Origin: Hornefia butyriciproducens | GTDB taxonomy: Bacteria > Bacillota > Clostridia > Peptostreptococcales > Anaerovoracaceae | Reading direction: 5' to 3' | Length of the DNA stretch: 64,000 bases | Assembly: GCF_009695915.1 (NCBI RefSeq) | Contig: NZ_VUMZ01000005.1 | Span: forward strand, 1 to 64,000 | Part shown: positions 24,847 through 35,592 of the stretch, piece by piece | How the letters are laid out: each line of letters starts with the position of its first letter | Numbering within the stretch: position 1 is the first letter of the stretch | Notes under the pieces: model-generated | Databases searched by the model: none | Told to the model about the DNA's origin: nothing | Seen by the model: only the letters and a program-made list of their open reading frames with translations | Translations under genes and position numbers: made by a program

Positions 24847-25962
24847 ATGTATATAACAGAGCTGGAACTGAAAAACTTCAGAAATTATAAAGAACTAACC
24901 ATTCAATTTGATAAGAATGTAAATATTATCGTTGGGAGGAATGCACAGGGAAAGACAAACCTCATTGAGGCTGTCTTTCTCTCTTCTATTGGAAGATCCT
25001 TCCGTACTTCACATGACAGCGATTTAATCCGCTTTGGTCAGGAGGAGGCCTTTGTTCGTGTAAAGGCAGAAAAAGAAGTCATCGACACGAAGGTGGAAAT
25101 AAAAATCAACAGACATCATAAAAAGTCAATACAGAAAGACGGGAACACTGTTCACAGGACATCGCAGCTGATTGACAACATCATTATTGTGATTTTTTCA
25201 CCGGACGATCTGAAAATTGTAAAAGAGGAGCCGGAAAAAAGAAGAAAATTTATCGACCGGGAGCTCGCTCAGATTAAACCGGCCTATTACGACTGTCTTT
25301 CCAATTACAAAAAAACGCTGCAGCAGAGAAACGCTTGTCTGAAAGAGGATTATGTGGAGCCGTCTCTTCTGAGCCTGTGGGATGAGCAGATGATTATTTA
25401 CGGAAGTGATATCATACGGATGAGGAAGGATTTCATCGACAGAATCAATGAATATTCGTCGAGGATTCATCGGGGTATCACCAACAGAAGTGAGGATCTC
25501 TCTCTGCAGTATGATCCCAACATTCGCTTTTGTGAGACAAAGGAAGAGCAGCAGGAAGTGTACAGGAAGGAACTGATGAAATCCGCCGCCTCTGATCTGC
25601 GGATGCGCACGACAACCAGAGGACCTCAGAAGGATGATCTGCAGTTCTTTGTAAACGGCGTAAATGCGCGAAGCTTCGGCTCACAGGGACAGCAGCGAAC
25701 CTGTGCCCTGTCACTGAAACTTGCGGAGCTCGACTTCATCAGAGAGGAAACAGGAGAAAAAGGAATCCTTCTGCTGGATGACGTCATGAGCGAACTAGAT
25801 GAAAGCAGAAGAGATTATCTGGTGAAAACTCTTCACGAAAATCAGCTGTTTATCACTACGACTGACATAGATCCCGGAATACTGGAATATTATCCGCAGG
25901 CGAGAATTATAGAGATAGAAAAAGGGGAATGTGTGAATTTGGAAAAACCTGCTAATTTATAA
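24847..25962 (+). CDS. recF: DNA replication and repair protein RecF
   Basis: SMC-like ATPase that helps load RecA at gaps. The 371-residue protein has Walker A VGRNAQGKTNLIEAV (residues 30-44), the signature region GSQGQQRTCALSLKLAEL, and Walker B ILLLDDVMSELDESRR. It starts one base after dnaN. Its stop codon lies in the 5' arm of a terminator stem, so the last codons are also regulatory DNA. Confidence 0.97.
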   Translation: MYITELELKNFRNYKELTIQFDKNVNIIVGRNAQGKTNLIEAVFLSSIGRSFRTSHDSDLIRFGQEEAFVRVKAEKEVIDTKVEIKINRHHKKSIQKDGNTVHRTSQLIDNIIIVIFSPDDLKIVKEEPEKRRKFIDRELAQIKPAYYDCLSNYKKTLQQRNACLKEDYVEPSLLSLWDEQMIIYGSDIIRMRKDFIDRINEYSSRIHRGITNRSEDLSLQYDPNIRFCETKEEQQEVYRKELMKSAASDLRMRTTTRGPQKDDLQFFVNGVNARSFGSQGQQRTCALSLKLAELDFIREETGEKGILLLDDVMSELDESRRDYLVKTLHENQLFITTTDIDPGILEYYPQARIIEIEKGECVNLEKPANL

Positions 25963-25993
25963 TACTTAAGTAAAGAAAAATTAGCGGGTTTTT
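25944..25993 (+). terminator. Terminator overlapping the recF stop
   Basis: AAAACCTGCTAATTT (25944-25958) pairs with AAATTAGCGGGTTTTT (25978-25993) across a 19-nt loop. The 3' arm ends in a T-tract. It separates dnaA-dnaN-recF from gyrB. Confidence 0.75.
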
Positions 25994-26065
25994 AAGTACA
26001 AAACAATTGATTTAACGGATTTTTTCTTTGTTAAATGATAATTTAATTAAAAATACCTTAAAATC

Positions 26066-26094
26066 TTGCTAAAACGCTGATTTTGTTATATAAT
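26066..26094 (+). promoter_or_regulatory. Promoter of gyrB-gyrA
   Basis: TTGCTA (26066-26071), 17-bp spacer, TATAAT (26089-26094), 65 bp before the gyrB ATG. The -10 is perfect and the -35 has two mismatches, which suits a supercoiling-sensitive gyrase promoter, though the sequence cannot show that. Confidence 0.7.
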
Positions 26095-26158
26095 AAAGGC
26101 TGATGCCATATCAAAGTATGGAAAATAATGGATAAGAACACATAAAAGGTGGGATTAA

Positions 26159-28075
<1,917 letters not shown>

Positions 28076-28104
28076 ACCTACGGAAGACATGAAAGGAAAC
28101 AGTA

Positions 28105-30588
28105 TTGGATACTTTATTGGAAGATAAAAACATCATACAGCACGAAATCCATAACGAGATGAAGAATTCCTACATCGACTACGCCATGAGTGTCATTGTC
28201 GGGAGAGCGCTTCCGGATGTGCGGGATGGTATGAAGCCGGTGCACAGAAGAATTCTCTATGGAATGTCTCAGCTTGGAGTCACGCCTGATAAACCCTATA
28301 AAAAATCGGCCAGAATCGTCGGTGAAGTCATGGGTAAATATCATCCCCACGGAGATAGTTCCATCTACGACGCCATGGTGCGTATGGCTCAGGATTTCTC
28401 CATGCGTTATCCGCTGGTTGACGGACATGGAAACTTCGGTTCCATCGACGGCGACGGTGCGGCCGCGCAGCGTTATACAGAGGCGAGGATGAGTCCGTTC
28501 TCCCTGCAGATGCTCAGGGATATCGACAAAGATACAGTCGATTTTATTCCGAACTTCGACGGCGAGGAAAAAGAGCCGGTGGTTCTTCCCAGCCGCTATC
28601 CGAACCTCCTTGTAAACGGATCCAACGGAATTGCCGTCGGAATGGCGACTTCGATTCCGCCTCATAATCTCGGCGAGGTCATTGATGCGACAGTGAAGAT
28701 TATCGATAATCCTGAGGTCAGCATCGACGAACTGATGAAAATTGTCAAGGGTCCGGACTTTCCGACGGGAGCTCAGATCCTCGGAAAGAGCGGAATTAGG
28801 GACGCGTACAGAACCGGTCAGGGAAAAATCAAAGTTCGTGCCATCTGTGAGATTGAAGAGACGAACCGGGGAAAATCTCAGATTATTGTTTCGGAAATTC
28901 CCTATGCAGTTAATAAGGCGAGACTGATTGAAAAAATCGCGGAACTGATCAAGCTGAAAAAGATAGACGGTATTTCCGATATCCGGGACGAATCCAGCCG
29001 TGAGGGAATGCGTATCGTCATTGAGCTGAAGCGGGATGCTAATCCTCAGATCACGCTGAATCAGCTGTATAAACATACGCAGCTTCAGGATAATTTCAGC
29101 TGTATCATGATCGCATTGGTGGATGGACAGCCGAAGCTTCTGAATCTCTATCAGATTCTGGATGAATATATTAAATTCCAGAAGGAAGTTGTGACAAGAA
29201 GGACCCAGTTTGATCTGGCCAAGGCGGAAGCGAGGGCTCATATTCTGGAAGGTCTGCGTATCGCTCTCGACAATATCGACGAAATCATCAAAATTATCCG
29301 CAGCGCGTACAACGACGCGAAGGAGAAACTGATGGAGCGTTTCGGACTCTCTGAAATCCAGGCGCAGGCGATTCTCGACATGAGACTCGCCAGACTGCAG
29401 GGACTGGAACGTGAGAAAATCGAAAAGGAATACGAGGAGCTGATGGACCGCATCGCATACTATAAGGCAGTTCTTTCCGATGAGGGAATGCTGATGGGAG
29501 TCATCAAGGCTGAGCTTCTTGAAATCAAAGACAAATGGAACGACAAAAGAAGAACCAGACTGGCTCCTGACGCTTCAGAATTCGAGGACGAAGATCTGAT
29601 CGAGGAGGAGCAGGTCGCCGTTACTCTGACTCATCTCGGATACATCAAGAGAGTGCCGGCAGATACCTACAAGGCGCAGCGCCGGGGCGGCAAGGGCATC
29701 ATGGGAATCACCACGCGTGACAATGATTTTGTAAAAGACTTAATCATGACATCCACTCACGATCAGCTGATGTTCTTCACTAACACAGGGAAAGCCCACA
29801 GAATGAAGGCGTTCCAGATTCCGGAGGCTTCCAGAACTGCCAAGGGTACGCCGGCCGTCAATTTCCTGAGTCTGATGCAGCGCGAGAGAATTACCTCCAT
29901 CATTCCGGTAAAGAATTTCGAGGAAGAGAAGTATCTTGTAGCTGTTACAAAGTTCGGTACTATCAAGAAAACAGCCATTTCGGAATATAATACGAACCGC
30001 AGCAGCGGCATCATCGCCATCAAACTGAAGGATGGCGATCAGCTGATCGATATCAAGCAGACGACAGGAAAAGACAATATTATCATCGTCACCCGAAAGG
30101 GTAAATGCATCTGCTTCTCCGAGGACGACGTGCGGCCGATGGGACGCATCGCCGGCGGAGTGCGGGCTATCAAGCTGGAAAAGGATGACGAGGTAGTATC
30201 CATGTCACTGGTTCAGCCGGGTCAGGAACTTCTGGTCGTCACGGAAAATGGTTACGGAAAACGGACTCCGGTGAAGGAGTATAAAATTCAGGTCAGAGGA
30301 GGCAAAGGACTTCTGACTTACGATAAGAGCAAATTCTCCAAGACCGGTCCGCTGATTGGCGCTATGGTAGTCGATGAGGATGACGAGGTTCTTCTGATAA
30401 ACTCTGACGGTATCATCATCCGTATACGTGCGGAGGAGGTTTCCGAACTAGGAAGAGCGACTCAGGGAGTCAAGATCATGAAGGTCGAGGACGGAACCAG
30501 GATAGTCGCAATGGCGAAGGCGATCCGGGAAGAGGACGCGGAGAAACAGGCGGAGAAATCAGACGCCGGAGAACAGATAAAGATTTAA
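28105..30588 (+). CDS. gyrA: DNA gyrase subunit A
   Basis: Cleavage and wrapping subunit of gyrase, 827 residues. The catalytic Tyr is Tyr124 in [13 protein letters not shown]. The quinolone region reads [17 protein letters not shown], with the Ser and Asp positions of susceptible enzymes. The C-terminal beta-pinwheel contains the GyrA box QRRGGKG, which distinguishes gyrase from topoisomerase IV. The start is TTG at 28105, with AAAGGAAAC just upstream; no nearby ATG fits better. A clean terminator follows. Confidence 0.98.
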   Translation: MDTLLEDKNIIQHEIHNEMKNSYIDYAMSVIVGRALPDVRDGMKPVHRRILYGMSQLGVTPDKPYKKSARIVGEVMGKYHPHGDSSIYDAMVRMAQDFSMRYPLVDGHGNFGSIDGDGAAAQRYTEARMSPFSLQMLRDIDKDTVDFIPNFDGEEKEPVVLPSRYPNLLVNGSNGIAVGMATSIPPHNLGEVIDATVKIIDNPEVSIDELMKIVKGPDFPTGAQILGKSGIRDAYRTGQGKIKVRAICEIEETNRGKSQIIVSEIPYAVNKARLIEKIAELIKLKKIDGISDIRDESSREGMRIVIELKRDANPQITLNQLYKHTQLQDNFSCIMIALVDGQPKLLNLYQILDEYIKFQKEVVTRRTQFDLAKAEARAHILEGLRIALDNIDEIIKIIRSAYNDAKEKLMERFGLSEIQAQAILDMRLARLQGLEREKIEKEYEELMDRIAYYKAVLSDEGMLMGVIKAELLEIKDKWNDKRRTRLAPDASEFEDEDLIEEEQVAVTLTHLGYIKRVPADTYKAQRRGGKGIMGITTRDNDFVKDLIMTSTHDQLMFFTNTGKAHRMKAFQIPEASRTAKGTPAVNFLSLMQRERITSIIPVKNFEEEKYLVAVTKFGTIKKTAISEYNTNRSSGIIAIKLKDGDQLIDIKQTTGKDNIIIVTRKGKCICFSEDDVRPMGRIAGGVRAIKLEKDDEVVSMSLVQPGQELLVVTENGYGKRTPVKEYKIQVRGGKGLLTYDKSKFSKTGPLIGAMVVDEDDEVLLINSDGIIIRIRAEEVSELGRATQGVKIMKVEDGTRIVAMAKAIREEDAEKQAEKSDAGEQIKI

Positions 30589-30611
30589 TCCCGGAAAACA
30601 GGGTATAAAGG

Positions 30612-30641
30612 TTCTGAGCGAGAACATCGCTCAGAATTTTT
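30612..30641 (+). terminator. Rho-independent terminator after gyrA
   Basis: TTCTGAGCGA, loop GAACA, TCGCTCAGAA, then TTTTTAT. A perfect 10-bp stem 23 bp after the gyrA stop. Confidence 0.9.
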
Positions 30642-30709
30642 ATACTATGGCGCTTGCATCTTAGGAAGAGGTATATTAAGATGGTGATGTAAGCCAGAAG
30701 GAGTCAAGG

Positions 30710-31108
30710 ATGGATAATATCAAATTTATTATTCCCGGAAAGCCGGAGTATCTTACAATGGTGCGGCTTGCGATCAGTTCCATTGCCACGACGGCGGGAT
30801 TTGATCTGGAGGCGGTCGAGGACATGAAGACGGCGGTGAGCGAAGCGTGTAAGAACATTTCCTGTCACGGATACAGTGGATTTGCAGACAAATATGATGT
30901 AGAATGTAACGTGGAGCAGGGAATGATCGAAATTACAGTGAGAGATGATTGTGATTCTCATTCCATTGCCAAGACACATAAGCCGTGCGAGATGTGCCCA
31001 AGCGAGGGAGACCTCGGCATTTATGTGATTGAAACGCTGATGAACAAAGTAGAGTTTGGCAGGGGAGAGGATGAACGCAAGTTTATCAGAATGGTGAAGA
31101 AGGTATGA
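30710..31108 (+). CDS. rsbW: Anti-sigma factor kinase RsbW/SpoIIAB family
   Basis: A 132-residue HATPase-fold serine kinase of the kind that binds and holds a sigma-B/F-type factor. Visible are the N box EDMKTAVSEACKNI and the G boxes RDDCD and EGDLGIYVIETLM. AAGGAG lies 8 nt before the ATG. It overlaps the sigma gene by 4 bp (ATGA), so the two are made in fixed ratio. No RsbV/SpoIIAA antagonist gene precedes it here, which is unusual for the pair. A cluster CEMCP near residue 90 gives two closely spaced Cys not typical of the family. Confidence 0.88.
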   Translation: MDNIKFIIPGKPEYLTMVRLAISSIATTAGFDLEAVEDMKTAVSEACKNISCHGYSGFADKYDVECNVEQGMIEITVRDDCDSHSIAKTHKPCEMCPSEGDLGIYVIETLMNKVEFGRGEDERKFIRMVKKV

Positions 31109-31845
31109 CGGACAGGGATCAGTTTATCGAATATAAGAAGCATCCTACAATTGAATTAAGAAATAAAATCGTGGAGGATCATCTTTACATGGTAGATATT
31201 CTGATCCGCAAGTACCTGAACAAGGGCGTCGAGTACGACGATCTTTATCAGGTGGGCGCGTTGGCGCTGGTGCAGGCTGTGGAGCGTTTTGATCCGGATA
31301 AAGGTTATGAGTTCAGTTCCTTCGCCACGCCGACAATTCTCGGGGAAATCAAGAAATATTTCCGGGACAAGCAGTGGAGCCTGAAGGTACCCCGCCGCCT
31401 GAAGGAAATTTCGACCAAGGTTCAGGAGGTCAGAGACGATCTCTTTCTGAAATATCACCGCAACCCCACCGCGGCGGAAATCGCGGAGGCTACCGGTTTT
31501 ACCGAGGAGCAGATCATTGAAGCGATGGAAAGTTCGCAGGCGTATGGAACCTATTCGCTGGACAAGACATTTGATGACGCCGGAGAAGATGGGGAAAGCT
31601 CCTTTCTGGAAAGGTACACAGGCTTTGATGACAAAGGCTTTGAACGGGTGGAAACTGCAGAGATTATTAACAAGGTCATGAATGAGCTCAGCGATCAGAA
31701 CCGGTATATCTTCCGAGAACGCTTCATTTACAACCGATCTCAGGCAGACATTGCCAAAACACTCGGAGTCAGTCAGATGACCATTTCCCGTGCGGAGCGC
31801 AATATCATCCGCCAGTTCCAGAATGAGCTCCACAGATCCTCATAA
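31105..31845 (+). CDS. sigB: RNA polymerase sigma factor, SigB/SigF/SigG subfamily
   Basis: A 246-residue group 3 sigma factor. Region 2 shows DLYQVGALALVQAVERFDPDKGYEFSSFATPTI, with core and -10 contacts. Region 3 has VPRRLKEIS. Region 4 ends with the helix-turn-helix RSQADIAKTLGVSQMTISRAER. It follows its presumed anti-sigma kinase with a 4-bp overlap. Which stress or stage it serves is not evident; the lack of spoIIAA and of sporulation genes nearby favours a general stress sigma-B role. Confidence 0.88.
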   Translation: MTDRDQFIEYKKHPTIELRNKIVEDHLYMVDILIRKYLNKGVEYDDLYQVGALALVQAVERFDPDKGYEFSSFATPTILGEIKKYFRDKQWSLKVPRRLKEISTKVQEVRDDLFLKYHRNPTAAEIAEATGFTEEQIIEAMESSQAYGTYSLDKTFDDAGEDGESSFLERYTGFDDKGFERVETAEIINKVMNELSDQNRYIFRERFIYNRSQADIAKTLGVSQMTISRAERNIIRQFQNELHRSS

Positions 31846-31849
31846 AAAT

Positions 31850-31891
31850 AATCGCCGAACCGCAGAGGAAGCGCGGACAGCGATTTTTTTA
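31850..31891. terminator. Bidirectional terminator between sigB and the DUF47 gene
   Basis: AATCGC pairs with GCGATT around an inner CCGC/GCGG stem. TTTTTTT follows on the plus strand, and on the minus strand the stem is followed by ATTTTTATG. It serves both convergent genes. Confidence 0.75.
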
Positions 31892-31901
31892 TTTGATGGT
31901 T

Positions 31902-32537
31902 TTATTTGATGGACTTTATTTTCAGATCCCCCAACCGATCCGCGACTTTTCCTGTTTTATTGGCCAGCGAGTTCAGATCCCGGCAGAATTCCCTGGAAGA
32001 AATGATGTCGCGGATGGAATCTTCTCCTTCGATTTCCCGGATGTTTTCCCAGAACAGCCGTTTGACTTTATTCTCATTCTTCTTTATCCGTATCATTCCC
32101 TTCCAGAACCGGTCGTCGTCGCTGCTGATCCAGGCGCCTACGGATTCCTCCAGGATGTGAATGGAATCCCGGTTGATTTCAGCCATTTCAATATTCTTGG
32201 GGGTCGGTCGATAATCGAAAAACTGAATAAAATCCTTCAGATCCTTGATTTCATCCGTCAGGTCGTCGATGACCCGGGAAAGATTGAACAGATAGTGACG
32301 CGAGACCGGAGTAATAAAGGTGTTTTCCACATAATAGATGAGAGTTTCCCGTTTCCGGTCTGCGGTCTTCTCTGCCTCTTCAATGCGGTCTGCGGTGTCA
32401 GGATCCAGCGTGTGCATGAACTGCACGAAAAGGTCGGCGCTCAGGCTGCCCTGTGCGCACTGTCCTTTCAGCAGATCATATACCTCAGTATCCGGGCAGC
32501 TCCTGAAAAAACTTTTTTTCTTTATTTTCTCTGTCAT
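31902..32537 (-). CDS. DUF47/PhoU-like phosphate transport accessory protein
   Basis: A 211-residue all-helical protein with many acidic and basic residues, of the DUF47 (PhoU-like) family whose genes go with Pit transporters. It includes DLTDEIKDLKDFIQFF and the closing DLNSLANKTGKVADRLGDL, typical metal-binding helical hairpins. It likely controls the Pit permease encoded 55 bp upstream. The ATG at 32537 has GGAGG 8 nt before it. A TTG two codons earlier is possible. Confidence 0.85.
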   Translation of the reverse strand: MTEKIKKKSFFRSCPDTEVYDLLKGQCAQGSLSADLFVQFMHTLDPDTADRIEEAEKTADRKRETLIYYVENTFITPVSRHYLFNLSRVIDDLTDEIKDLKDFIQFFDYRPTPKNIEMAEINRDSIHILEESVGAWISSDDDRFWKGMIRIKKNENKVKRLFWENIREIEGEDSIRDIISSREFCRDLNSLANKTGKVADRLGDLKIKSIK

Positions 32538-32592
32538 GAACAAAACCTCCGGTTTTTTTCTTTTCTGTGTTCCGTTCCGATGAAGACACGGG

Positions 32593-33612
32593 TTATACGG
32601 GAATAAGTATCATAAGTCTGATTACAACTGCACCGGTCAGGCCTGCCGCCGGAAGGGTCAGGATCCAGGCCGCCAGTATTTTGTACAATATCTCCCAGTT
32701 CATCGACCGGGGACGGTCTTCGGTTCCGACGCCCATGACGGATCCGGTGATGACCTGCGTGGAACTGATGGGAAGTCCCGCTGCATTGGCGATTTCCACC
32801 ACGAGTATGGATGAGAGCTGAGATACAAAGGCCCGATCTGTATTGATTTTCACAATGTCGCGGCCGACAGTGCGCATCATGTTGAAGCCGCCTGTCATGG
32901 CTCCGATGGCCAGTGCCAGACCGCAAAGGGAGGTAATCGACACCGGAAGATAAGGCAGAGTCAGACTGTCCGACGGAGAGCCGCCGCCTGATGCCAGAGC
33001 GCCGAGGCATATCACGCCGGCAACCTTTTGTGCCTCGTTGCTCCCATACGATAAAGCCAGCAGAAATGTGCTCACAATGTCCAGTGCACGAACTCTCTGT
33101 GTCCAGACGATCGTTCCCCGCCGCAGGATACGATTCTGAAGTTTCAGCAGCAGAAAACCCAGTGCGAAGCCTGTCAGAGGCGAGAGAATCATGGCTGCGA
33201 CGACCCGCAGCATCACGCTGCTCCATATGACTGAATCCATACCGCAGACCGCCATGGAACAGCCGATCATGGAGCCTATCAGCGAATGGGAGGCACTGGA
33301 AGGAAGACGTCCTGCCCAGGTAATCAGATTCCATACCATGCTTCCCAGGAAGGCGGAGACGGCGAAGAGAGCGGCCTGTTTCCCTCCGCCCGCAAGGATG
33401 GCACCGCTGTTCACGATTCCGTTTACCATAGTGGTTTGAACCGCACTTCCGAGCAGAACGGATCCCATCAGGCAGGCGAGACCGGCCAACAGAATTGCGG
33501 ACCGGGGTTTCATAATCCGGGAGGTGACGGTGGTAGCGACAATGGTTCCCCCGTCGTGCATGCCGTTTACATATGCAGTTGCAAGTCCGATGATAACAGT
33601 CAGTACTAACAT
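32593..33612 (-). CDS. pit: Inorganic phosphate transporter, PiT family
   Basis: A 339-residue membrane protein with about ten hydrophobic segments. The two inverted PiT signatures are seen as YVNGMHDGGTIVAT near the start and SYGSNEAQKVAGVICLG in the second half, with TQVITGSVMGVG near the end. Transport of metal-phosphate with protons or sodium is the family function. It stands upstream of the DUF47 gene in one transcript. Its ribosome site is weak (GGTAATATATCATT before the ATG). Confidence 0.9.
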   Translation of the reverse strand: MLVLTVIIGLATAYVNGMHDGGTIVATTVTSRIMKPRSAILLAGLACLMGSVLLGSAVQTTMVNGIVNSGAILAGGGKQAALFAVSAFLGSMVWNLITWAGRLPSSASHSLIGSMIGCSMAVCGMDSVIWSSVMLRVVAAMILSPLTGFALGFLLLKLQNRILRRGTIVWTQRVRALDIVSTFLLALSYGSNEAQKVAGVICLGALASGGGSPSDSLTLPYLPVSITSLCGLALAIGAMTGGFNMMRTVGRDIVKINTDRAFVSQLSSILVVEIANAAGLPISSTQVITGSVMGVGTEDRPRSMNWEILYKILAAWILTLPAAGLTGAVVIRLMILIPV

Positions 33613-33825
33613 AATGATATATTACCACAGAAACCGGAAAACCGCGCGGTATTTTCCGACTCAGCCGGATGATCGTTCAGAAGTGTTGATGCGGAAAATA
33701 TGGGTATAATACATCTATCCGCAGATCGGAGGCATCAGTGCTGTGCTGTCCGGCAGAGAGCGGATGAGGCGAAGAACGAAGAACGGAGCGTAATAAAAGA
33801 CTCCGGTAAAAACAGGAGGAAAAAA

Positions 33826-34080
33826 ATGAAACTGGAATTGTATAAATTTGAAGGATGTCCCTTCTGCATGAGGGTGATGAATGAAATCCGGGAAGAAGGA
33901 AGAAATGATGTGGAGTTCCACGATATCCATCAGAACGAGGATGATCGGCAGCGTCTGGTCCGCGACGGAGGCGTGGAACAGGTTCCCTGTCTGTTCATCG
34001 ACGGCAGACCTCTGTATGAAAGTGCAGACATCATCGAATGGCTGCGGGCCAATCCCGCTTCCGTCGATTCCCGCGGATAA
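33826..34080 (+). CDS. Glutaredoxin-like thioredoxin-fold protein
   Basis: An 84-residue protein with the dithiol motif CPFC at residues 11-14, the cis-proline segment VEQVPCLFIDG and the GRPLYESADIIEWL helix, so a complete glutaredoxin fold. The ATG at 33826 has AGGAGG immediately upstream with a run of A. The reading frame is open back to 33700 but only the 3' part matches the family. It faces away from pit. The extra Cys in VPCL beside the cis-Pro is a small oddity. Confidence 0.88.
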   Translation: MKLELYKFEGCPFCMRVMNEIREEGRNDVEFHDIHQNEDDRQRLVRDGGVEQVPCLFIDGRPLYESADIIEWLRANPASVDSRG

Positions 34081-34103
34081 TAGAGGAAAATCGAATGGAA
34101 AAC

Positions 34104-34163
34104 GGCGCATAGAGCGCCGGACAGAAACAGAAGAGCCGTTTCCCGAACCTCTCGGGAAACGGC
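34104..34163. other. Two tandem hairpins between glutaredoxin and a membrane-protein gene
   Basis: GGCGC, ATAGA, GCGCC is followed 16 bp later by GCCGTTTCCCGA, ACCTC, TCGGGAAACGGC, a perfect 12-bp stem (34135-34163). No T-tract follows on either strand, so classical termination is not shown. The genes on both sides converge here. It may shield 3' ends. Confidence 0.5.
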
Positions 34164-34230
34164 CGATATTCAGATACGTCCGGGGAGCACATGTTCTGAC
34201 AGGTGAAAGTCTCAAACCCGGCCGAGTTGT

Positions 34231-34788
34231 TCAGCGTTTCTTCGACGCTGTTTTTTTCTTTTTGTTTTTCTTCCTCGGTGTGCTGATGTTGTACTTCAGG
34301 CGGATGCCCTGCATCATGGCGATTACGCTGAAGATGGCCGCGATCAGCATCAGTGCCAGCCAGATTCTGTTGTAGAATGTAAAGTCGTGGATTTTGTTAT
34401 TCTCGTCTACATAAAACCGGATGTGCTGTGTAATGGTATAGAGTCCCCAGTAGACGAAGGTAAAGATGTTGCAGATCATGACTCCCTGAGAGCCGGAAAT
34501 ATAGCGTTCCGACTGAATGCGGAAGTTTACGCCGCCCTCCTCGACCGTCTTCGGATCGAGCGCCCTCATGTTGAGCAGGCAGATGAATGCGTAGGCGCAT
34601 CCTATCGCCGCGGAAAAGATAATGACATTCAATCCGTAAAGGCTGTTTTTTTCCACGCCTTCTGCAGAGACCATGGGGCCTGTGAAGAAATTGACGAAAA
34701 AGAAAAACGCGATGACCAGAGCACCGCTGATTCCGGTGGCCGCCAGTCCGATTTCATACTTTCTCAAAAGTTCTTTTCTCTGTTCCAT
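34231..34788 (-). CDS. Uncharacterised four-helix membrane protein
   Basis: A 185-residue protein I do not recognise. Hydrophobic segments lie at about residues 15-37, 52-72, 103-122 and 140-160. A loop of about 30 residues between helices 2 and 3 and another of 20 between 3 and 4 are polar. The last 18 residues are almost all Lys, Arg, Ser and Thr, placing the tail in the cytoplasm near acidic membrane lipid or nucleic acid. GAGG stands 9 nt before the ATG. It ends convergently with the glutaredoxin gene. The codon use is like its neighbours. Confidence 0.6.
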   Translation of the reverse strand: MEQRKELLRKYEIGLAATGISGALVIAFFFFVNFFTGPMVSAEGVEKNSLYGLNVIIFSAAIGCAYAFICLLNMRALDPKTVEEGGVNFRIQSERYISGSQGVMICNIFTFVYWGLYTITQHIRFYVDENNKIHDFTFYNRIWLALMLIAAIFSVIAMMQGIRLKYNISTPRKKNKKKKTASKKR

Positions 34789-34900
34789 AATCTGATTCCT
34801 CGTATTCTGAATGTTGCTGTGGTGAAGAGTGTCTTCGCATTAAATTACCGTCGGATTTAACGGGCATTGACGCAGTTTGTCAGCAGTGCCGCTGCGCGGG

Positions 34901-35455
34901 TTATTCAGCCTGCCTGATCTCGTCGATCCCGATATTCGCCAGCTCGTCCGCACGGTTGTTCATTTCCGTGATATACAGAAAATCTTCGAAGCTGAAGCCG
35001 GTGCCGTTCCATCGGACGAATTTCTCATAGAGCCGATCCATATTGGTGGAGGGATGATCGGGATTCACATGCCCCTTGACCCGGTAGAAGTTCACGTCAT
35101 GTCTGCGCACCAGCGCCAGAAGTGTCTGCCAGAGTTCCTGATTCTCGACAGGCTTTTTCTGAGAAGTTTTCCATCCGTTCTTCTCCCAGTTCACATACCA
35201 TTTTTTCCGAAAGCAGTCCGCCACATAGGAGCTGTCTGTGAAGACCCGAACGGTCAGACCTTCCCGATTCAGTGCCGAAAAGGCGGAAATCACCGCCGTC
35301 AGTTCCATTCGGTTATTGGTGGTGTCTGCCTCGCTGCCGTGAAGCTCTTTTTTGTGATCTCCGAATTCCAGAATCGCTCCCCAGCCTCCCAGATTCTTAT
35401 CGTTCTGGTTGCCGGCACATCCTCCGTCGGAATAAATGTTCAGTATCTGTGCCAT
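34901..35455 (-). CDS. rnhA: Ribonuclease HI
   Basis: Cleaves RNA in RNA-DNA hybrids. The 184-residue protein shows the four acidic active-site positions: Asp10 in YSDGGCAGN, Glu in NNRMELTAV, Asp in FTDSSYVADC and the last Asp in NNRADELAN. It has the basic handle region (KKWYVNWEKNGWKTSQKKPV). About 30 residues of extra sequence before the last motif make it longer than the 155-residue E. coli enzyme. It is divergent from walJ. Confidence 0.92.
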   Translation of the reverse strand: MAQILNIYSDGGCAGNQNDKNLGGWGAILEFGDHKKELHGSEADTTNNRMELTAVISAFSALNREGLTVRVFTDSSYVADCFRKKWYVNWEKNGWKTSQKKPVENQELWQTLLALVRRHDVNFYRVKGHVNPDHPSTNMDRLYEKFVRWNGTGFSFEDFLYITEMNNRADELANIGIDEIRQAE

Positions 35456-35475
35456 AAATCTTTTACCTCGGTACT

Positions 35476-35504
35476 ATTATGCCTTATTTTCCGGGAAACG
35501 TAAA
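35476..35504 (-). promoter_or_regulatory. Promoter of rnhA
   Basis: On the minus strand TTTACG (35504-35499), 17 bp, CATAAT (35481-35476), 20 bp before the rnhA start. Confidence 0.5.
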
Positions 35505-35519
35505 GAGAATAACATCATC

Positions 35520-35547
35520 TTGCCATTTCCGAGTTTCGTGATATAAT
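35520..35547 (+). promoter_or_regulatory. Promoter of walJ-rlmH
   Basis: TTGCCA (35520-35525), 16 bp, TATAAT (35542-35547), 45 bp before the walJ ATG. Confidence 0.6.
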
Positions 35548-35592
35548 CTTATCAACTGAAACGACAACAAGACTGAGCAAGAAGGGAAATGA

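Noticed and set aside
34135-34163. 12-bp stem considered as a rho-independent terminator
   Set aside because: No T-tract on either strand.
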